The translations under genes were made by a program, and so were the position numbers. Of a stretch of DNA of 64,000 bases, positions 36,880 to 45,230 are shown piece by piece; positions within the stretch are counted from its first letter, which is position 1; each line of letters starts with the position of its first letter. The stretch covers positions 186,001 through 250,000 of the forward strand of contig NZ_NESH01000001.1 of assembly GCF_003063355.1 (NCBI RefSeq). The letters are read 5' to 3'. Below the pieces are notes generated by a model. That model ran no database searches, was not told where the DNA came from, and was given only the letters and a program-made list of their open reading frames with translations. The stretch comes from Limnohabitans sp. Bal53. GTDB lineage: Bacteria; Pseudomonadota; Gammaproteobacteria; Burkholderiales; Burkholderiaceae_C.

Positions 36880-38064
36880 TCACATGCGCTCAAAAATCGC
36901 AGCAATGCCCTGGCCACCGCCGATGCACATGGTCACCAGTGCGTAGCGGCCATTCACACGCTGCAATTCGTACAGGGCTTTGACGGTGATCAGCGCGCCC
37001 GTGGCACCGATGGGGTGGCCCAGCGAAATGCCCGAGCCGTTGGGGTTGACCTTGGCGGGGTCCAGACCCAGCTCGCGCGTCACGGCGCAGGCTTGGGCGG
37101 CAAAAGCTTCGTTGGCCTCGATCACGTCCAGGTCGTTCACACTCAGGCCGGTTTTCTTGAGCACGGCTTGTGTGGCCGAGATCGGGCCCACACCCATGAT
37201 CTTGGGGTCCAGACCGGTGTGGGCATAACCGACCAAACGGGCCATGGGCTTGGCACCACGGGCTTTGGCGGCACCGGCTTCCATCAGCACCACGGCGGCT
37301 GCCGCGTCGTTGATTCCGGAGGCGTTGCCAGCGGTCACGGTGCCGTTTTCCTTCACGAACACAGGCTTGAGCTTGGCCATGTCTTCGAGCTTGCAGCCGG
37401 GGCGGAAGTGCTCGTCGGTGGCATAAGCAATCTCGCCTTTTTTGCTTTTGAGCATGACCGGCATGATCTGGTCTTTGAAGCGACCCTCTGCCGTGGCGCG
37501 TTCAGCGCGGTTGTGGCTTTCCAGCGCCAAGGCGTCTTGCATTTCGCGGGTGATGCCGTATTTGGCGGCCACGTTTTCGGCCGTCACGCCCATGTGAATG
37601 TTATGGAAGGGGTCGTGCAGCGCGCCGATCATCATGTCGATCATTTTGGTGTCGCCCATGCGTGCGCCAAACCGGGTGGCCAGACTGGCGTAGGGCGCGC
37701 GGCTCATGTTTTCTGCACCACCGCCGATGGCGATGTCGCAGTCGCCCAGCAAGATGGACTGGCTGGCGTTCACGATGGCCTGCAGGCCTGAGCCGCACAG
37801 GCGGTTCACGTTGTAAGCGGGGGTAGCTTCACCGCAGCCGCCGTTGATGGCGGCCACGCGGGACAAATACATGTCTTTGGGTTCGGTGTTGACCACATGG
37901 CCAAACACCACATGCCCGACATCTTGGCCGTCTGTGCCCGCGCGCGACAGGGCTTCGCGCACGACTTGTGCGGCCAGCTCGGTGGGCGGAATGTCTTTGA
38001 GGCTGCCGCCAAAGGTTCCAATGGCGGTGCGCACACCGCTGACAACAACAACTTCACGGCTCAT
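36880..38064 (-). CDS. Acetyl-CoA acetyltransferase (thiolase, PhaA/BktB type)
   Basis: 394 aa. Nucleophilic Cys90 in NVNRLCGSGLQA, the catalytic His in GHPIGATGA and the second Cys in TMCIGGGQGIA are all in place, as is NEAFAAQA. The biosynthetic thiolase length fits condensation of two acetyl-CoA, or of acetyl-CoA with propionyl-CoA, for polyhydroxyalkanoate or acetoacetyl-CoA formation. No phaB or phaC lies beside it. It is 100 bp downstream of the SDR gene start region and may be a single-gene unit. Confidence 0.95.
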   Translation of the reverse strand: MSREVVVVSGVRTAIGTFGGSLKDIPPTELAAQVVREALSRAGTDGQDVGHVVFGHVVNTEPKDMYLSRVAAINGGCGEATPAYNVNRLCGSGLQAIVNASQSILLGDCDIAIGGGAENMSRAPYASLATRFGARMGDTKMIDMMIGALHDPFHNIHMGVTAENVAAKYGITREMQDALALESHNRAERATAEGRFKDQIMPVMLKSKKGEIAYATDEHFRPGCKLEDMAKLKPVFVKENGTVTAGNASGINDAAAAVVLMEAGAAKARGAKPMARLVGYAHTGLDPKIMGVGPISATQAVLKKTGLSVNDLDVIEANEAFAAQACAVTRELGLDPAKVNPNGSGISLGHPIGATGALITVKALYELQRVNGRYALVTMCIGGGQGIAAIFERM

Positions 38065-38179
38065 GGGAGGTCTCCAGATTTACAAAATAAACAAACGGGT
38101 AGAGGGTACAACGTCGATCAGTGTCAGGCACCATGGCTACAGCGGCCTGACAAGGGGCGGGTGGGATAGCGCAGGACTT

Positions 38180-38935
38180 TCAGCCCCGCACGTCGGCCAC
38201 GGGTTCGCGACCGAAATCGGGCCGGGCCAGAAAGCGCAGCACCTGCTCGGCCGCCTGTGCGGGCGAGCTGAGCTGGCCCAGAGCTTTGAGTTGCAAAAAC
38301 TTCGATTGGTCCGGAAACACTTCGCCCGCCGCACCGCGCAGTTGCACCTGCATGTCGGTGTCGATCACGCCAGGCGCCAAAGAACAGACTTTGGCACCGT
38401 TGGCGTGCAGGGCTTCGTCCAGGGCCAGGCAGCGGGTGAAATGGTCCATGCCTGCTTTGGCCGCGCAGTAGCCCGCTTGTGAAGCCATGGGGTAGCGCCC
38501 CAGGCCCGAAGAAATATTGAGCACTTTGCGGGGCACAGGCCAGTTGTCGGTGGCCCCCAAGAACGCCGCACACAAGGCCATGGGCGCTTCCAGGCCCACG
38601 CGCAGGGCCAGGGCCAGATCAGCGGGCTGGGACTGACGCAGCGGCGCGATGGGCGGGATGACGCCCGCGTTGTTGATCAGGCTGGCGCTGGCGAAATCCG
38701 CCGGGTTTTGGCTTTGCAGCCACTCGCGCAGGCGTTTGCTGGCCCCTTCCCCATCGGCCAGGTCGTGGATCCATTGCGTGAGGGGCACGTGGGCTTTTTG
38801 GGCGGCTTCGGCCAGATCGGGGTTGGTGTTGCGTGAGATGCACAGCAGGCTGTTGCCCGTTTGCAGCAATTGTTCGGCGATGGCCAGACCCATGCCGCGT
38901 GAGCCGCCTGTGAGGATGAAGAGGTGATGTTGCAT
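38180..38935 (-). CDS. Short-chain dehydrogenase/reductase (sepiapterin-reductase-like)
   Basis: 251 aa. Cofactor motif TGGSRGMGLAIAEQLL near residues 9-24, the NAG motif in LINNAGVIPP, catalytic Ser in LNISSGLGRYP and Tyr-x-x-x-Lys in GYCAAKAGMDHF. The Arg after the first glycine motif (CISRN) suggests NADPH. The overall pattern resembles sepiapterin reductase/benzil reductase SDRs. Substrate unknown. On the same strand as the thiolase, with a 115-bp gap. Confidence 0.9.
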   Translation of the reverse strand: MQHHLFILTGGSRGMGLAIAEQLLQTGNSLLCISRNTNPDLAEAAQKAHVPLTQWIHDLADGEGASKRLREWLQSQNPADFASASLINNAGVIPPIAPLRQSQPADLALALRVGLEAPMALCAAFLGATDNWPVPRKVLNISSGLGRYPMASQAGYCAAKAGMDHFTRCLALDEALHANGAKVCSLAPGVIDTDMQVQLRGAAGEVFPDQSKFLQLKALGQLSSPAQAAEQVLRFLARPDFGREPVADVRG

Positions 38936-39031
38936 GGTGCCATGTTAGGCGCAAGGTCGCTGCCAGCAAAGCCTGGCAGGTCACCAAGGTGCAACCGGCT
39001 GGGTGTGAAGAAGCCTGTTGGGGTTCTGATC

Positions 39032-39112
39032 ATCGCGGTCGGAGACCGCTCCTACGGGGGGCCGCGTACTGGGTAGAGGCGGTTTTCTGTGGGAGCGGTC
39101 TCCGACCGCGAT
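39032..39112. repeat. REP-like paired inverted repeat
   Basis: Two 24-bp arms (39032-39055 and 39089-39112) are inverted copies with one mismatch, separated by 33 bp. Each arm contains its own small hairpin CGGTC-GGA-GACCG. This is the layout of a REP doublet (BIME). It lies between the convergent or tandem ends of the SDR start and the cytochrome gene end. I saw no second copy in the window. Confidence 0.75.
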
Positions 39113-39141
39113 CCCCCATTCGCAATAGGCAGCTCAAGTTG

Positions 39142-40476
39142 TCAACCGCCTTGTGCTGCCCGGATCCGGTTGACCTGCAAGGGCGTGACCTCGCTGGCCT
39201 GATTGCCCCAGCGGGTGCGAAGGTGGGTCAGCACAGCCGCGATGTCGCGGTCTTGCAGGTCCAGCAAAGCAGGCGGCATGCCGAAGGGGCGAGGATGACC
39301 TTGCGTCGCTGGGCCGTAGCCGCCGTAGAGCACCAATTGCACCAGGTTGGTGGGGTCGTTCAGCAGCACGGCCCGGTTGCCCGCCAGGGCGGGGTAAGCC
39401 ACCTCGCCCGAGCCGGTCTTCATGCCTTCGCCTTGCTCGCCGTGGCACTGCAGACATTGGTTTTCATAGACTTTGCCCCCCAGTGTGGCCACTTGCAGGC
39501 TGATGCGTGCAGGTTGAGGCTTGGCAGGTGTCGGCTGGGGCGTGCTTTGGGCGCGTGATTGCAAGTACACGGCCATGGCGTACAAGTCGGTTTCTTTCAA
39601 GAGCTGCAGGCTGTGCTGCACCACTTCGCCCATGGGGCCGCTGGTTTGGGCGGTGTTGGAGGCGCCAGTGCGCAGCAGCCGCACGATCTCGGGCAGGGGT
39701 GTGTTGGCCATGCCGGTTTCGGCGTCGCGCGTCAGGTCGGGCGCGTACCAATTGGCCACCGGCATCAGCCCACCCGACAAGTCGTTCACCGCACCGCTGG
39801 CCCCCAGCGCATTGCGTGGGCTGTGGCAGGCGGCGCAGTGGCCCAGGCCTTGCACCAGGTAAGCACCTCGATTCCATTCGGCGCTTTGCGATTTGTCTGG
39901 CTGAAAAGGGCTGGGCTCAAAAAACAGACTGCGCCACACGGCCAGCGCGGGCTGCGTACCCACGGGCCAGACCAAGGTGTGGGCCGGCTGGGCTTGCACC
40001 ACCGGGGGCAGGGTCTTGAGCCAAGCCAAGATGGCATCGCTGTCCTGGCGCGAGATGACGCTGGTGTGGTTGTAAGGAAAAGCCGGGGCCAGCAATCGCC
40101 CGTTGGGGGATCGACCACGGTGCATGGCTTGCCAGAAGTCTTGCGCCGTCCATCGGCCCAGGCCCGTCTCGGGGTCGGGCGTGAGGTTGCTGCTGTACAC
40201 ACCGCCATAGGGTGTGTCGAGGCGCCGACCGCCCGCAAAAGGTGTGCCGCCCCGGGTGGTGTGGCAGGCCATGCAGTTGCCCGCCAGAGCCAGATAGCTG
40301 CCTTGTTCGATCTGGGTTTCGGTGATGGGGGCTGAAAGGGCCGTGTGGTCGGGTTGCGGCCCCACCAAATCGCCCCAGTTGTCCCACACCACCCCTAAGG
40401 CCAGCACTAGAAGGCTGATCAATGTGACCCAGCCCAGGCGTTTGACCGGGTGCACGCCTTGCCCTATGCGCTTCAT
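39142..40476 (-). CDS. Tri-haem cytochrome c (alcohol dehydrogenase cytochrome subunit-like)
   Basis: 444 aa from the ATG at 40476, which overlaps the stop of the upstream gene (ATGA). An N-terminal membrane anchor lies at about residues 12-32 (VTLISLLVLALGVVWD). Three CxxCH haem sites are seen: GNCMACHTT, GHCAACHSP and NQCLQCHGE. The GGTPFAGGRRLDTPYGGVYSSNLTPD region is typical of the cytochrome subunit of membrane alcohol, gluconate and aldehyde dehydrogenases. No flavin, PQQ or molybdopterin catalytic subunit is adjacent. It would pass electrons from a periplasmic dehydrogenase to the respiratory chain. Confidence 0.9.
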   Translation of the reverse strand: MKRIGQGVHPVKRLGWVTLISLLVLALGVVWDNWGDLVGPQPDHTALSAPITETQIEQGSYLALAGNCMACHTTRGGTPFAGGRRLDTPYGGVYSSNLTPDPETGLGRWTAQDFWQAMHRGRSPNGRLLAPAFPYNHTSVISRQDSDAILAWLKTLPPVVQAQPAHTLVWPVGTQPALAVWRSLFFEPSPFQPDKSQSAEWNRGAYLVQGLGHCAACHSPRNALGASGAVNDLSGGLMPVANWYAPDLTRDAETGMANTPLPEIVRLLRTGASNTAQTSGPMGEVVQHSLQLLKETDLYAMAVYLQSRAQSTPQPTPAKPQPARISLQVATLGGKVYENQCLQCHGEQGEGMKTGSGEVAYPALAGNRAVLLNDPTNLVQLVLYGGYGPATQGHPRPFGMPPALLDLQDRDIAAVLTHLRTRWGNQASEVTPLQVNRIRAAQGG

Positions 40477-41333
40477 GGCTTGCCTCCGTTCAGGGGCTTG
40501 GCGGTTGTGACCGACAACTCCGGCGCACTGCCGCAGCGCAATGCCTCGGGCAAGGCAGGCCCTGCAGGGGCTCGATCGGCAGGCCGGGTGTCCGCAGGCA
40601 GCGGCTGTCGAGCCAGCCAGCTCGACACGGCAATCAGGTCCTGCGCAGGCATGCGTTTGACAATTTCGGCCATGCAGTCGGGGGCGTGGGCACGGCGCTG
40701 CGCGGTTTGCCAGGCGCCCAGCTGCGCGTTCAGGTAGTCCAGTGGCAAGCCCAAGAGCCCCGGCACGTTGGGCTGCACGCCGGTCAGGCGCACGCCGTGG
40801 CACTGTGTGCAAGCGGGCAAGCCGCGTGTCGCGTCGCCTTGCGTCACCAGCTGCTGGCCTTTGGCCAAGCGCTCAGGCGTGATGGCGTTGTTGGCCGCAG
40901 GGGCGGGATAGGGCAGCTGCAGATCGGCGAAGTACTGTGCCATCTCACCCAAGTAGGCATCGGTCAAGGGGTCAACCAAGCGGGCCATCAGGTCGTAATG
41001 GCGGCGGCCTTGTGCGAAATTGCGCAGCTGGTTGTGCAGGTAACCCGCCGGTTTGCCTGCCAGGCGCGGGTAATAACCATCAGGCCCGGCGCGGCCTTGC
41101 TCGCCATGGCAGGCGGTGCAGGCACGGGTGCGCTCGGCCAAGTCGTCGGCAAAACGGGCTGGTTTTTGGGCGTTGAGTGGGCCTACACCCAAGGCAGCTG
41201 CGACCCAAAAAAGGCCTTTGAAAAGGTCTTTGAGGAACCAGACGCGGCGCTGGTGCAAGTGGGTTGGGGGATGATCCAGGGGGGCTGCGGGCCTGGGTGC
41301 GGTGAAATTCTGACTGCTTTTGAACGTCCTCAT
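40473..41333 (-). CDS. Di-haem cytochrome c (c4/c553-like)
   Basis: 286 aa, start uncertain: the ATG at 41333 gives about 30 polar residues before the hydrophobic signal segment (FKGLFWVAAALGVGPLNAQ), so a later alternative start is possible. Two haem sites, RACTACHGEQGRAG and PACTQCHGVRLTG, each followed by a cytochrome c4-like domain with YPRLAGKPAGYLHNQLRNFAQGRR. It is coupled by overlap to the tri-haem cytochrome. Together they look like an electron-transfer pair without their dehydrogenase. Confidence 0.85.
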   Translation of the reverse strand: MRTFKSSQNFTAPRPAAPLDHPPTHLHQRRVWFLKDLFKGLFWVAAALGVGPLNAQKPARFADDLAERTRACTACHGEQGRAGPDGYYPRLAGKPAGYLHNQLRNFAQGRRHYDLMARLVDPLTDAYLGEMAQYFADLQLPYPAPAANNAITPERLAKGQQLVTQGDATRGLPACTQCHGVRLTGVQPNVPGLLGLPLDYLNAQLGAWQTAQRRAHAPDCMAEIVKRMPAQDLIAVSSWLARQPLPADTRPADRAPAGPALPEALRCGSAPELSVTTAKPLNGGKP

Positions 41334-41426
41334 GCACTGAAGATAACCGATGCGGCGACAATGACGGGTTTTGCGCCGAAAGCCCTGTGGCCCAAGTGCG
41401 TTGTTTTTTCTTTATCTGTTTAAGCC

Positions 41427-41945
41427 ATGTCCGATATCCAAGTCCGATTTGCCACCCTCCAAGACGCGCCTGCTGTGGCCGCATTGCATGTGAGCGCCTG
41501 CCGCGCCGCTTACGCAGGTCAAGTGCCCGATGCCCATTGGGACGCCACGCCCATGCCCAAACGCGTGTCGTTTTGGAAAGAGGCGATCGAGTATGGCGAG
41601 CCACAAGTCATGGTGGCGGTAGATGGCCGTGAGATCGTGGGCTTTGTGGGCTTTGACCGCTCGCGCGACCCGAAAAGCAAAAACACCACCGGCGAGATCT
41701 GGGCCATCTACGCCGCCCCAGACCGCATTGGCCAAGGCATTGGCCTGGCCTTGTGGGATGCTGCCCGCGAAGGCCTGGAAGACGAGGACTGCACCGATGT
41801 GACAGTCTGGCTGCCGCTGCTGCACGAGCGCACCTTGCGTTTTCATGACCTGGCCGGCTTCAAGCGCGAGATGAACACCGCCCGCACCGTGCCTCTGGGC
41901 GGTGTGAAAGTGGAAGAAGTTCGCCTCAAGCGCAAGCTCGGCTGA
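41427..41945 (+). CDS. GNAT-family N-acetyltransferase
   Basis: 172 aa. GNAT fold: IQVRFATLQDAPAVAALHVSACRAAY at the N-terminus, VGFVGFDRSRD as strand beta4, and the acetyl-CoA motif A in GEIWAIYAAPDRIGQGIGLALWDAA (Q-x-x-G-x-G/A variant). The C-terminal YxxLGF-like HDLAGFKRE is present. The acceptor is unknown. It starts 16 bp... upstream of the dusC region on the same strand and is divergent from the cytochromes. Confidence 0.85.
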   Translation: MSDIQVRFATLQDAPAVAALHVSACRAAYAGQVPDAHWDATPMPKRVSFWKEAIEYGEPQVMVAVDGREIVGFVGFDRSRDPKSKNTTGEIWAIYAAPDRIGQGIGLALWDAAREGLEDEDCTDVTVWLPLLHERTLRFHDLAGFKREMNTARTVPLGGVKVEEVRLKRKLG

Positions 41946-41973
41946 ACGAACAGCCCTACTTTTGCGGCCCACG

Positions 41974-42957
41974 ATGCACATCATGCTGGCCCCCATGGAG
42001 GGGCTGCTCGACCACACGCTGCGCGATGTGCTCACGCGCGTGGGTGGGGTGCACGAGTGCGTCTCTGAGTTCATCCGCGTGACCAACACGGTCTTGCCTC
42101 GCCGCGCTTTCATCCGGGTCGCGCCGGAGTTGCTCAACCGCAGCCGCACCAAGGCCGGCGTGCCAGTCAAAGTCCAGTTGCTGGGTTCGGACCCGGTGTG
42201 CTTGGCGGACAACGCGGCAGCTCTGGCCGAGCTCCAGCCGCACGGCATTGATCTGAACTTTGGTTGCCCGGCCAAAACTGTGAACCAGCATCGGGGGGGG
42301 GCCGTTTTGTTGGACGAGCCCGAGCTGGTCGGCCAGATCGTGGCAGCGGTGCGCCGGGCGGTGCCTGCACACATCCCGGTCTCGGCCAAGATGCGCTTGG
42401 GCTACAACGACGACAGCCGCGCTGAGGATTGCGCCCAAGCCATTGAATCGGCCGGGGCCAGCGAGCTGGTGGTGCACGCGCGCACCAAGGAGCACGGTTA
42501 TCGCCCACCTGCCTACTGGGACCGCATTGCCGACTTGCGCCAGCATGTGCGTTTGCCCATCGTGGCCAATGGCGAAATCTGGACGGTGGCCGATGCGCTG
42601 CGTTGCCGCGAGGTGACGGGCTGTGACCGCCTGATGATCGGGCGCGGCATGGTCACCGACCCCGGGCTGGCGCTGGCCATTGCCCACCACCTGGCCACAG
42701 GGCAAGGCCGCGCACCGGGTCAGGGTGTGCCCTGGAGCACCTTGGTGGCATTGATGCAGGTGTTTTGGCAAGGTGTGAGCGCCCGTGTGGCCACGCGGCA
42801 CCGGGCGGGGCGGCTCAAACAGTGGCTCAATTACATGCGCCGGGTCTACCCCGAGGCGCAGCAGGCCTTTGACGAGCTGCGTCTGGTGCACGACGCAGGG
42901 CAGATAGAACGTTGGCTGGCTTTGCACACAGCCCCAGCCCCGGAGCCTGCGATTTAA
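41974..42957 (+). CDS. dusC: tRNA-dihydrouridine(16) synthase DusC
   Basis: 327 aa from the ATG at 41974; a TTG at 41962 is an alternative. FMN TIM barrel: MLAPMEGLLDHTLRDVLT, the catalytic Cys in LNFGCPAKTVNQHRGG, KMRLGYNDDSRAED, VVHARTKEHGYRPPAYWD and MIGRGMVTDPGLA. MEGLLDHTLR and the YRPPA motif mark the DusC subgroup, which modifies U16 of tRNA. Its end overlaps the convergent small gene by 4 bp. Confidence 0.93.
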   Translation: MHIMLAPMEGLLDHTLRDVLTRVGGVHECVSEFIRVTNTVLPRRAFIRVAPELLNRSRTKAGVPVKVQLLGSDPVCLADNAAALAELQPHGIDLNFGCPAKTVNQHRGGAVLLDEPELVGQIVAAVRRAVPAHIPVSAKMRLGYNDDSRAEDCAQAIESAGASELVVHARTKEHGYRPPAYWDRIADLRQHVRLPIVANGEIWTVADALRCREVTGCDRLMIGRGMVTDPGLALAIAHHLATGQGRAPGQGVPWSTLVALMQVFWQGVSARVATRHRAGRLKQWLNYMRRVYPEAQQAFDELRLVHDAGQIERWLALHTAPAPEPAI

Positions 42958-43247
42958 TTCTGACTTGCGCTTTGGCTGGACAGCCGAAGGCGCGCTTTGT
43001 CGGCCCACATCTGCAGGCTCGCGAGCAAGTCCTTTTGGCTGAACGAGCAGCTTTCTTCGCTGAACAAGACGCTGGCCTCGATGCGGTCGAGCAAGGGCTG
43101 CAACACCTCGTCAAAACGTGCGGGCAGCGCCAAGGAGGCCGCTTGTGAGCGCCACAGGCGAATCATCTCGCTTTGCGCCAGTTGGCCATTTTGGCTTTGA
43201 GCCAGTGCGGTGTTCATGCGGTCGAGCGTTTCAAGGGCAGCACTCAT
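42954..43247 (-). CDS. Small conserved-looking protein of unknown function
   Basis: 97 aa from the ATG at 43247 (another at 43265). No family recognised. It is fully alpha-helical in appearance, soluble, with heptad-like LDRMNTALAQSQ and DEVLQPLLDRIEASVLFSEE segments, and a single Cys. It is convergent with dusC (4-bp overlap) and divergent from rsuA. Sensible amino-acid composition and a start positioned 54 bp from the divergent rsuA support a real gene. Confidence 0.65.
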   Translation of the reverse strand: MSAALETLDRMNTALAQSQNGQLAQSEMIRLWRSQAASLALPARFDEVLQPLLDRIEASVLFSEESCSFSQKDLLASLQMWADKARLRLSSQSASQN

Positions 43248-43301
43248 GGGCCGGGTCTCCTGCAAGCGATGGGGTCAATTTCGAGGCGACAATCATGCCC
43301 C

Positions 43302-44045
43302 ATGAAAGCCAAACCTCTCAAACCTATGCGCCTGGAAGACATTTTGTTCAGCCAGGGCTTTGGCACCCGCCGCGTGTGCGCGGGCCTGGTCCAGCAAGGC
43401 CATGTGCAAGTGCAGGGCCAGACCGTTACCGACGCGGGTGAATTTTTCGATCTGGAAGACCTGCATTTCACGGTGCAAGGCACCGATTGGCCCTACCTGG
43501 ACAAAGCCTACGTGTTGCTGCACAAACCTGCGGGCACCGAGTGTTCGCAAAAACCATCCACCTGGCCGAGCATTTACACCTTGCTGCCTGCGCCTTTGCG
43601 CCAGCGTCCGCAAAAGGCGGCGGTGCAGGGCGTACAAGCCGTGGGGCGCCTCGATCAGGACACCACCGGCTTGTTGCTGCTGACCGATGACGGCCAGTTC
43701 ATCCACAAGATGAGCTCGCCCAAGCACCATGTGCCCAAGGTGTACGAAGTCACCACCAAGCACCCGATCACACCCGACATGGTGGCCAAGCTGCTGGGCG
43801 GTGTGGTGTTGGACGACGATCCCAAGCCGGTCAGGGCAGCGGCCTGCGAGGCGGTGGGCGAATTGCACCTGAAACTCACCCTGACCGAGGGCAAATACCA
43901 CCAGGTCAAGCGCATGGTGGCGGCCGTGGGCAACCGGGTCGAGGCCTTGCACCGTTCGCAAATCGGCGCTCTGGTATTGGGCGATTTGGCCCCTGGTCAA
44001 TGGCGCTTTCTGACGCCATCGGATTTGGCGGCGCTCAAGCCCTGA
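43302..44045 (+). CDS. rsuA: 16S rRNA pseudouridine(516) synthase RsuA
   Basis: 247 aa from the ATG at 43302. The N-terminal S4-like domain (MRLEDILFSQGFGTRRVCAGLVQQGHVQVQG) is followed by the RluA/RsuA catalytic domain with the nucleophilic Asp in VGRLDQDTTGLLLLTDDGQF. Further motifs are YEVTTKHPI and KYHQVKRMVAAVGNRVEALHRSQIG. The YVLLHKPAGTECSQKPS segment fits RsuA. It isomerises U516 in 16S rRNA. Upstream frame to 43173 overlaps the divergent gene and is rejected. Confidence 0.93.
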   Translation: MKAKPLKPMRLEDILFSQGFGTRRVCAGLVQQGHVQVQGQTVTDAGEFFDLEDLHFTVQGTDWPYLDKAYVLLHKPAGTECSQKPSTWPSIYTLLPAPLRQRPQKAAVQGVQAVGRLDQDTTGLLLLTDDGQFIHKMSSPKHHVPKVYEVTTKHPITPDMVAKLLGGVVLDDDPKPVRAAACEAVGELHLKLTLTEGKYHQVKRMVAAVGNRVEALHRSQIGALVLGDLAPGQWRFLTPSDLAALKP

Positions 44046-44068
44046 GCTGCCACCTTCCTGGGCGGCCT

Positions 44069-44881
44069 TCAGGGCCGAAGGCTGGACAGGCTGGCCATGA
44101 AATCGGCCACCGCGCAAGCCACGGCCTCGGCTTGATCGCGGTGCGGAGAATGGCCGCAGTCGGGCAGTGTGAGCAAACGAGTGTGGGGCGCAGCTTGGGC
44201 GATGTCCTCGATCTGGGCCAGGCTGCCATAAGGGTCATCCTCGCCCTGGATGGCCAGCAAGGGCGCCTGGATGCCGGACAATTCGGCGCGGATGTCAAAA
44301 CTGGCAAAAGCCGGACTTAGCCACACCTCGTTCCATTGCCAAAAAGCGCAATCCACATCGTCGTGGTAAGCGGCCAGTCGCTCGCGTAAAGCACCTTGTT
44401 CAAAAGCCTGGCGGGCTTGTTGAATGGCCTGCAGCGACATGGGCTCCACCATGACGTGGGGGGCCATAACGATGCAGCCGCGCACATCAAAACGGCTGGC
44501 GTGCAGCAATGCGATGGTGCCCCCGTCCGAGTGCCCGAGCAACACGGGCCTCTCAATGCCCAAGGCCTCAAGCAAGGCGGGCAAGACCTCGAAGGCTTCG
44601 CGGTGCATGTAGTCGGGCAACAAACGCCCATGACGCTGACCATCCAACTGCCCAGAGGGGCCACGCACATCGCGCACGGGGTCGGACTGGCCATAGCCCT
44701 GCCGCGAAAACACCAGGCCTGCGCACCCCAGTTGGGCGCAAAGGCGGCTGGGCCAGTCGCGCCACATGCGCACGCTGCCCAGGCCTTCGTGCAAAAAAAC
44801 GAGGGTCGGACCATCGGCACCCGGGGGCGCGGTGATGCTCAGGGTTTCAAGCCCAATGCCTTGGATGTAAATTTTTGACAT
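44069..44881 (-). CDS. Alpha/beta hydrolase
   Basis: 270 aa from the ATG at 44881. The alpha/beta-hydrolase fold shows FLHEGLGSVRMWRDWP as the oxyanion region, nucleophile elbow GHSDGGTIAL near residue 115, the acid probably the Asp in IQGEDDPYGS, and the His in LPDCGHSPHRDQ. All three catalytic residues are present. HEGLGS and VFSRQGYGQSD resemble esterases in Burkholderiales; the substrate is unknown. Convergent with rsuA. Confidence 0.88.
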   Translation of the reverse strand: MSKIYIQGIGLETLSITAPPGADGPTLVFLHEGLGSVRMWRDWPSRLCAQLGCAGLVFSRQGYGQSDPVRDVRGPSGQLDGQRHGRLLPDYMHREAFEVLPALLEALGIERPVLLGHSDGGTIALLHASRFDVRGCIVMAPHVMVEPMSLQAIQQARQAFEQGALRERLAAYHDDVDCAFWQWNEVWLSPAFASFDIRAELSGIQAPLLAIQGEDDPYGSLAQIEDIAQAAPHTRLLTLPDCGHSPHRDQAEAVACAVADFMASLSSLRP

Positions 44882-45230
44882 GGTGGTGGTTGATCCGAAG
44901 TCATCAGCGAAACACGATAAAACTTGGGCGTGATGGAGCAAGTCCGACGTGATTCGTTTTACTCACTTGATTTTGAATTTCCCGAACACCAGTGATCCGC
45001 CTGACACCGTTGATTGTCGGAGCTGAAGGACTGGCATCATCACTTGATCACACCAAGATTGTCGCAAAGAGGCCCTGGGGGGCTACTTGGAGCTGATTGC
45101 CAGCCCCAGAGCCTCGACATAGAGGGTACGTGTGCCGCCATAGGGTGCACGCTTGTGAATCAACTCTTGCTGCGGCCTGCAAAGACAAGTCATGAGAAAA
45201 TGCCCGGTTTACCGAACCGGAGTATTTCCC
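44882..45230. other. Intergenic region upstream of prfB
   Basis: About 350 bp without a gene I can support. The last part carries a 6-bp hairpin CCGGTT-N5-AACCGG (45204-45220) whose 3' arm runs into the GGAG ribosome site of prfB (45219-45222). An open frame on the minus strand here covers the prfB start and is not convincing. Confidence 0.45.

Noticed and set aside
40477..40812. N-terminal extension of the tri-haem cytochrome to 40812
   Set aside because: It overlaps the upstream cytochrome by 340 bp and reads as Arg/Ala/Cys-rich shadow. The ATG at 40476 gives a proper membrane anchor and ATGA coupling.
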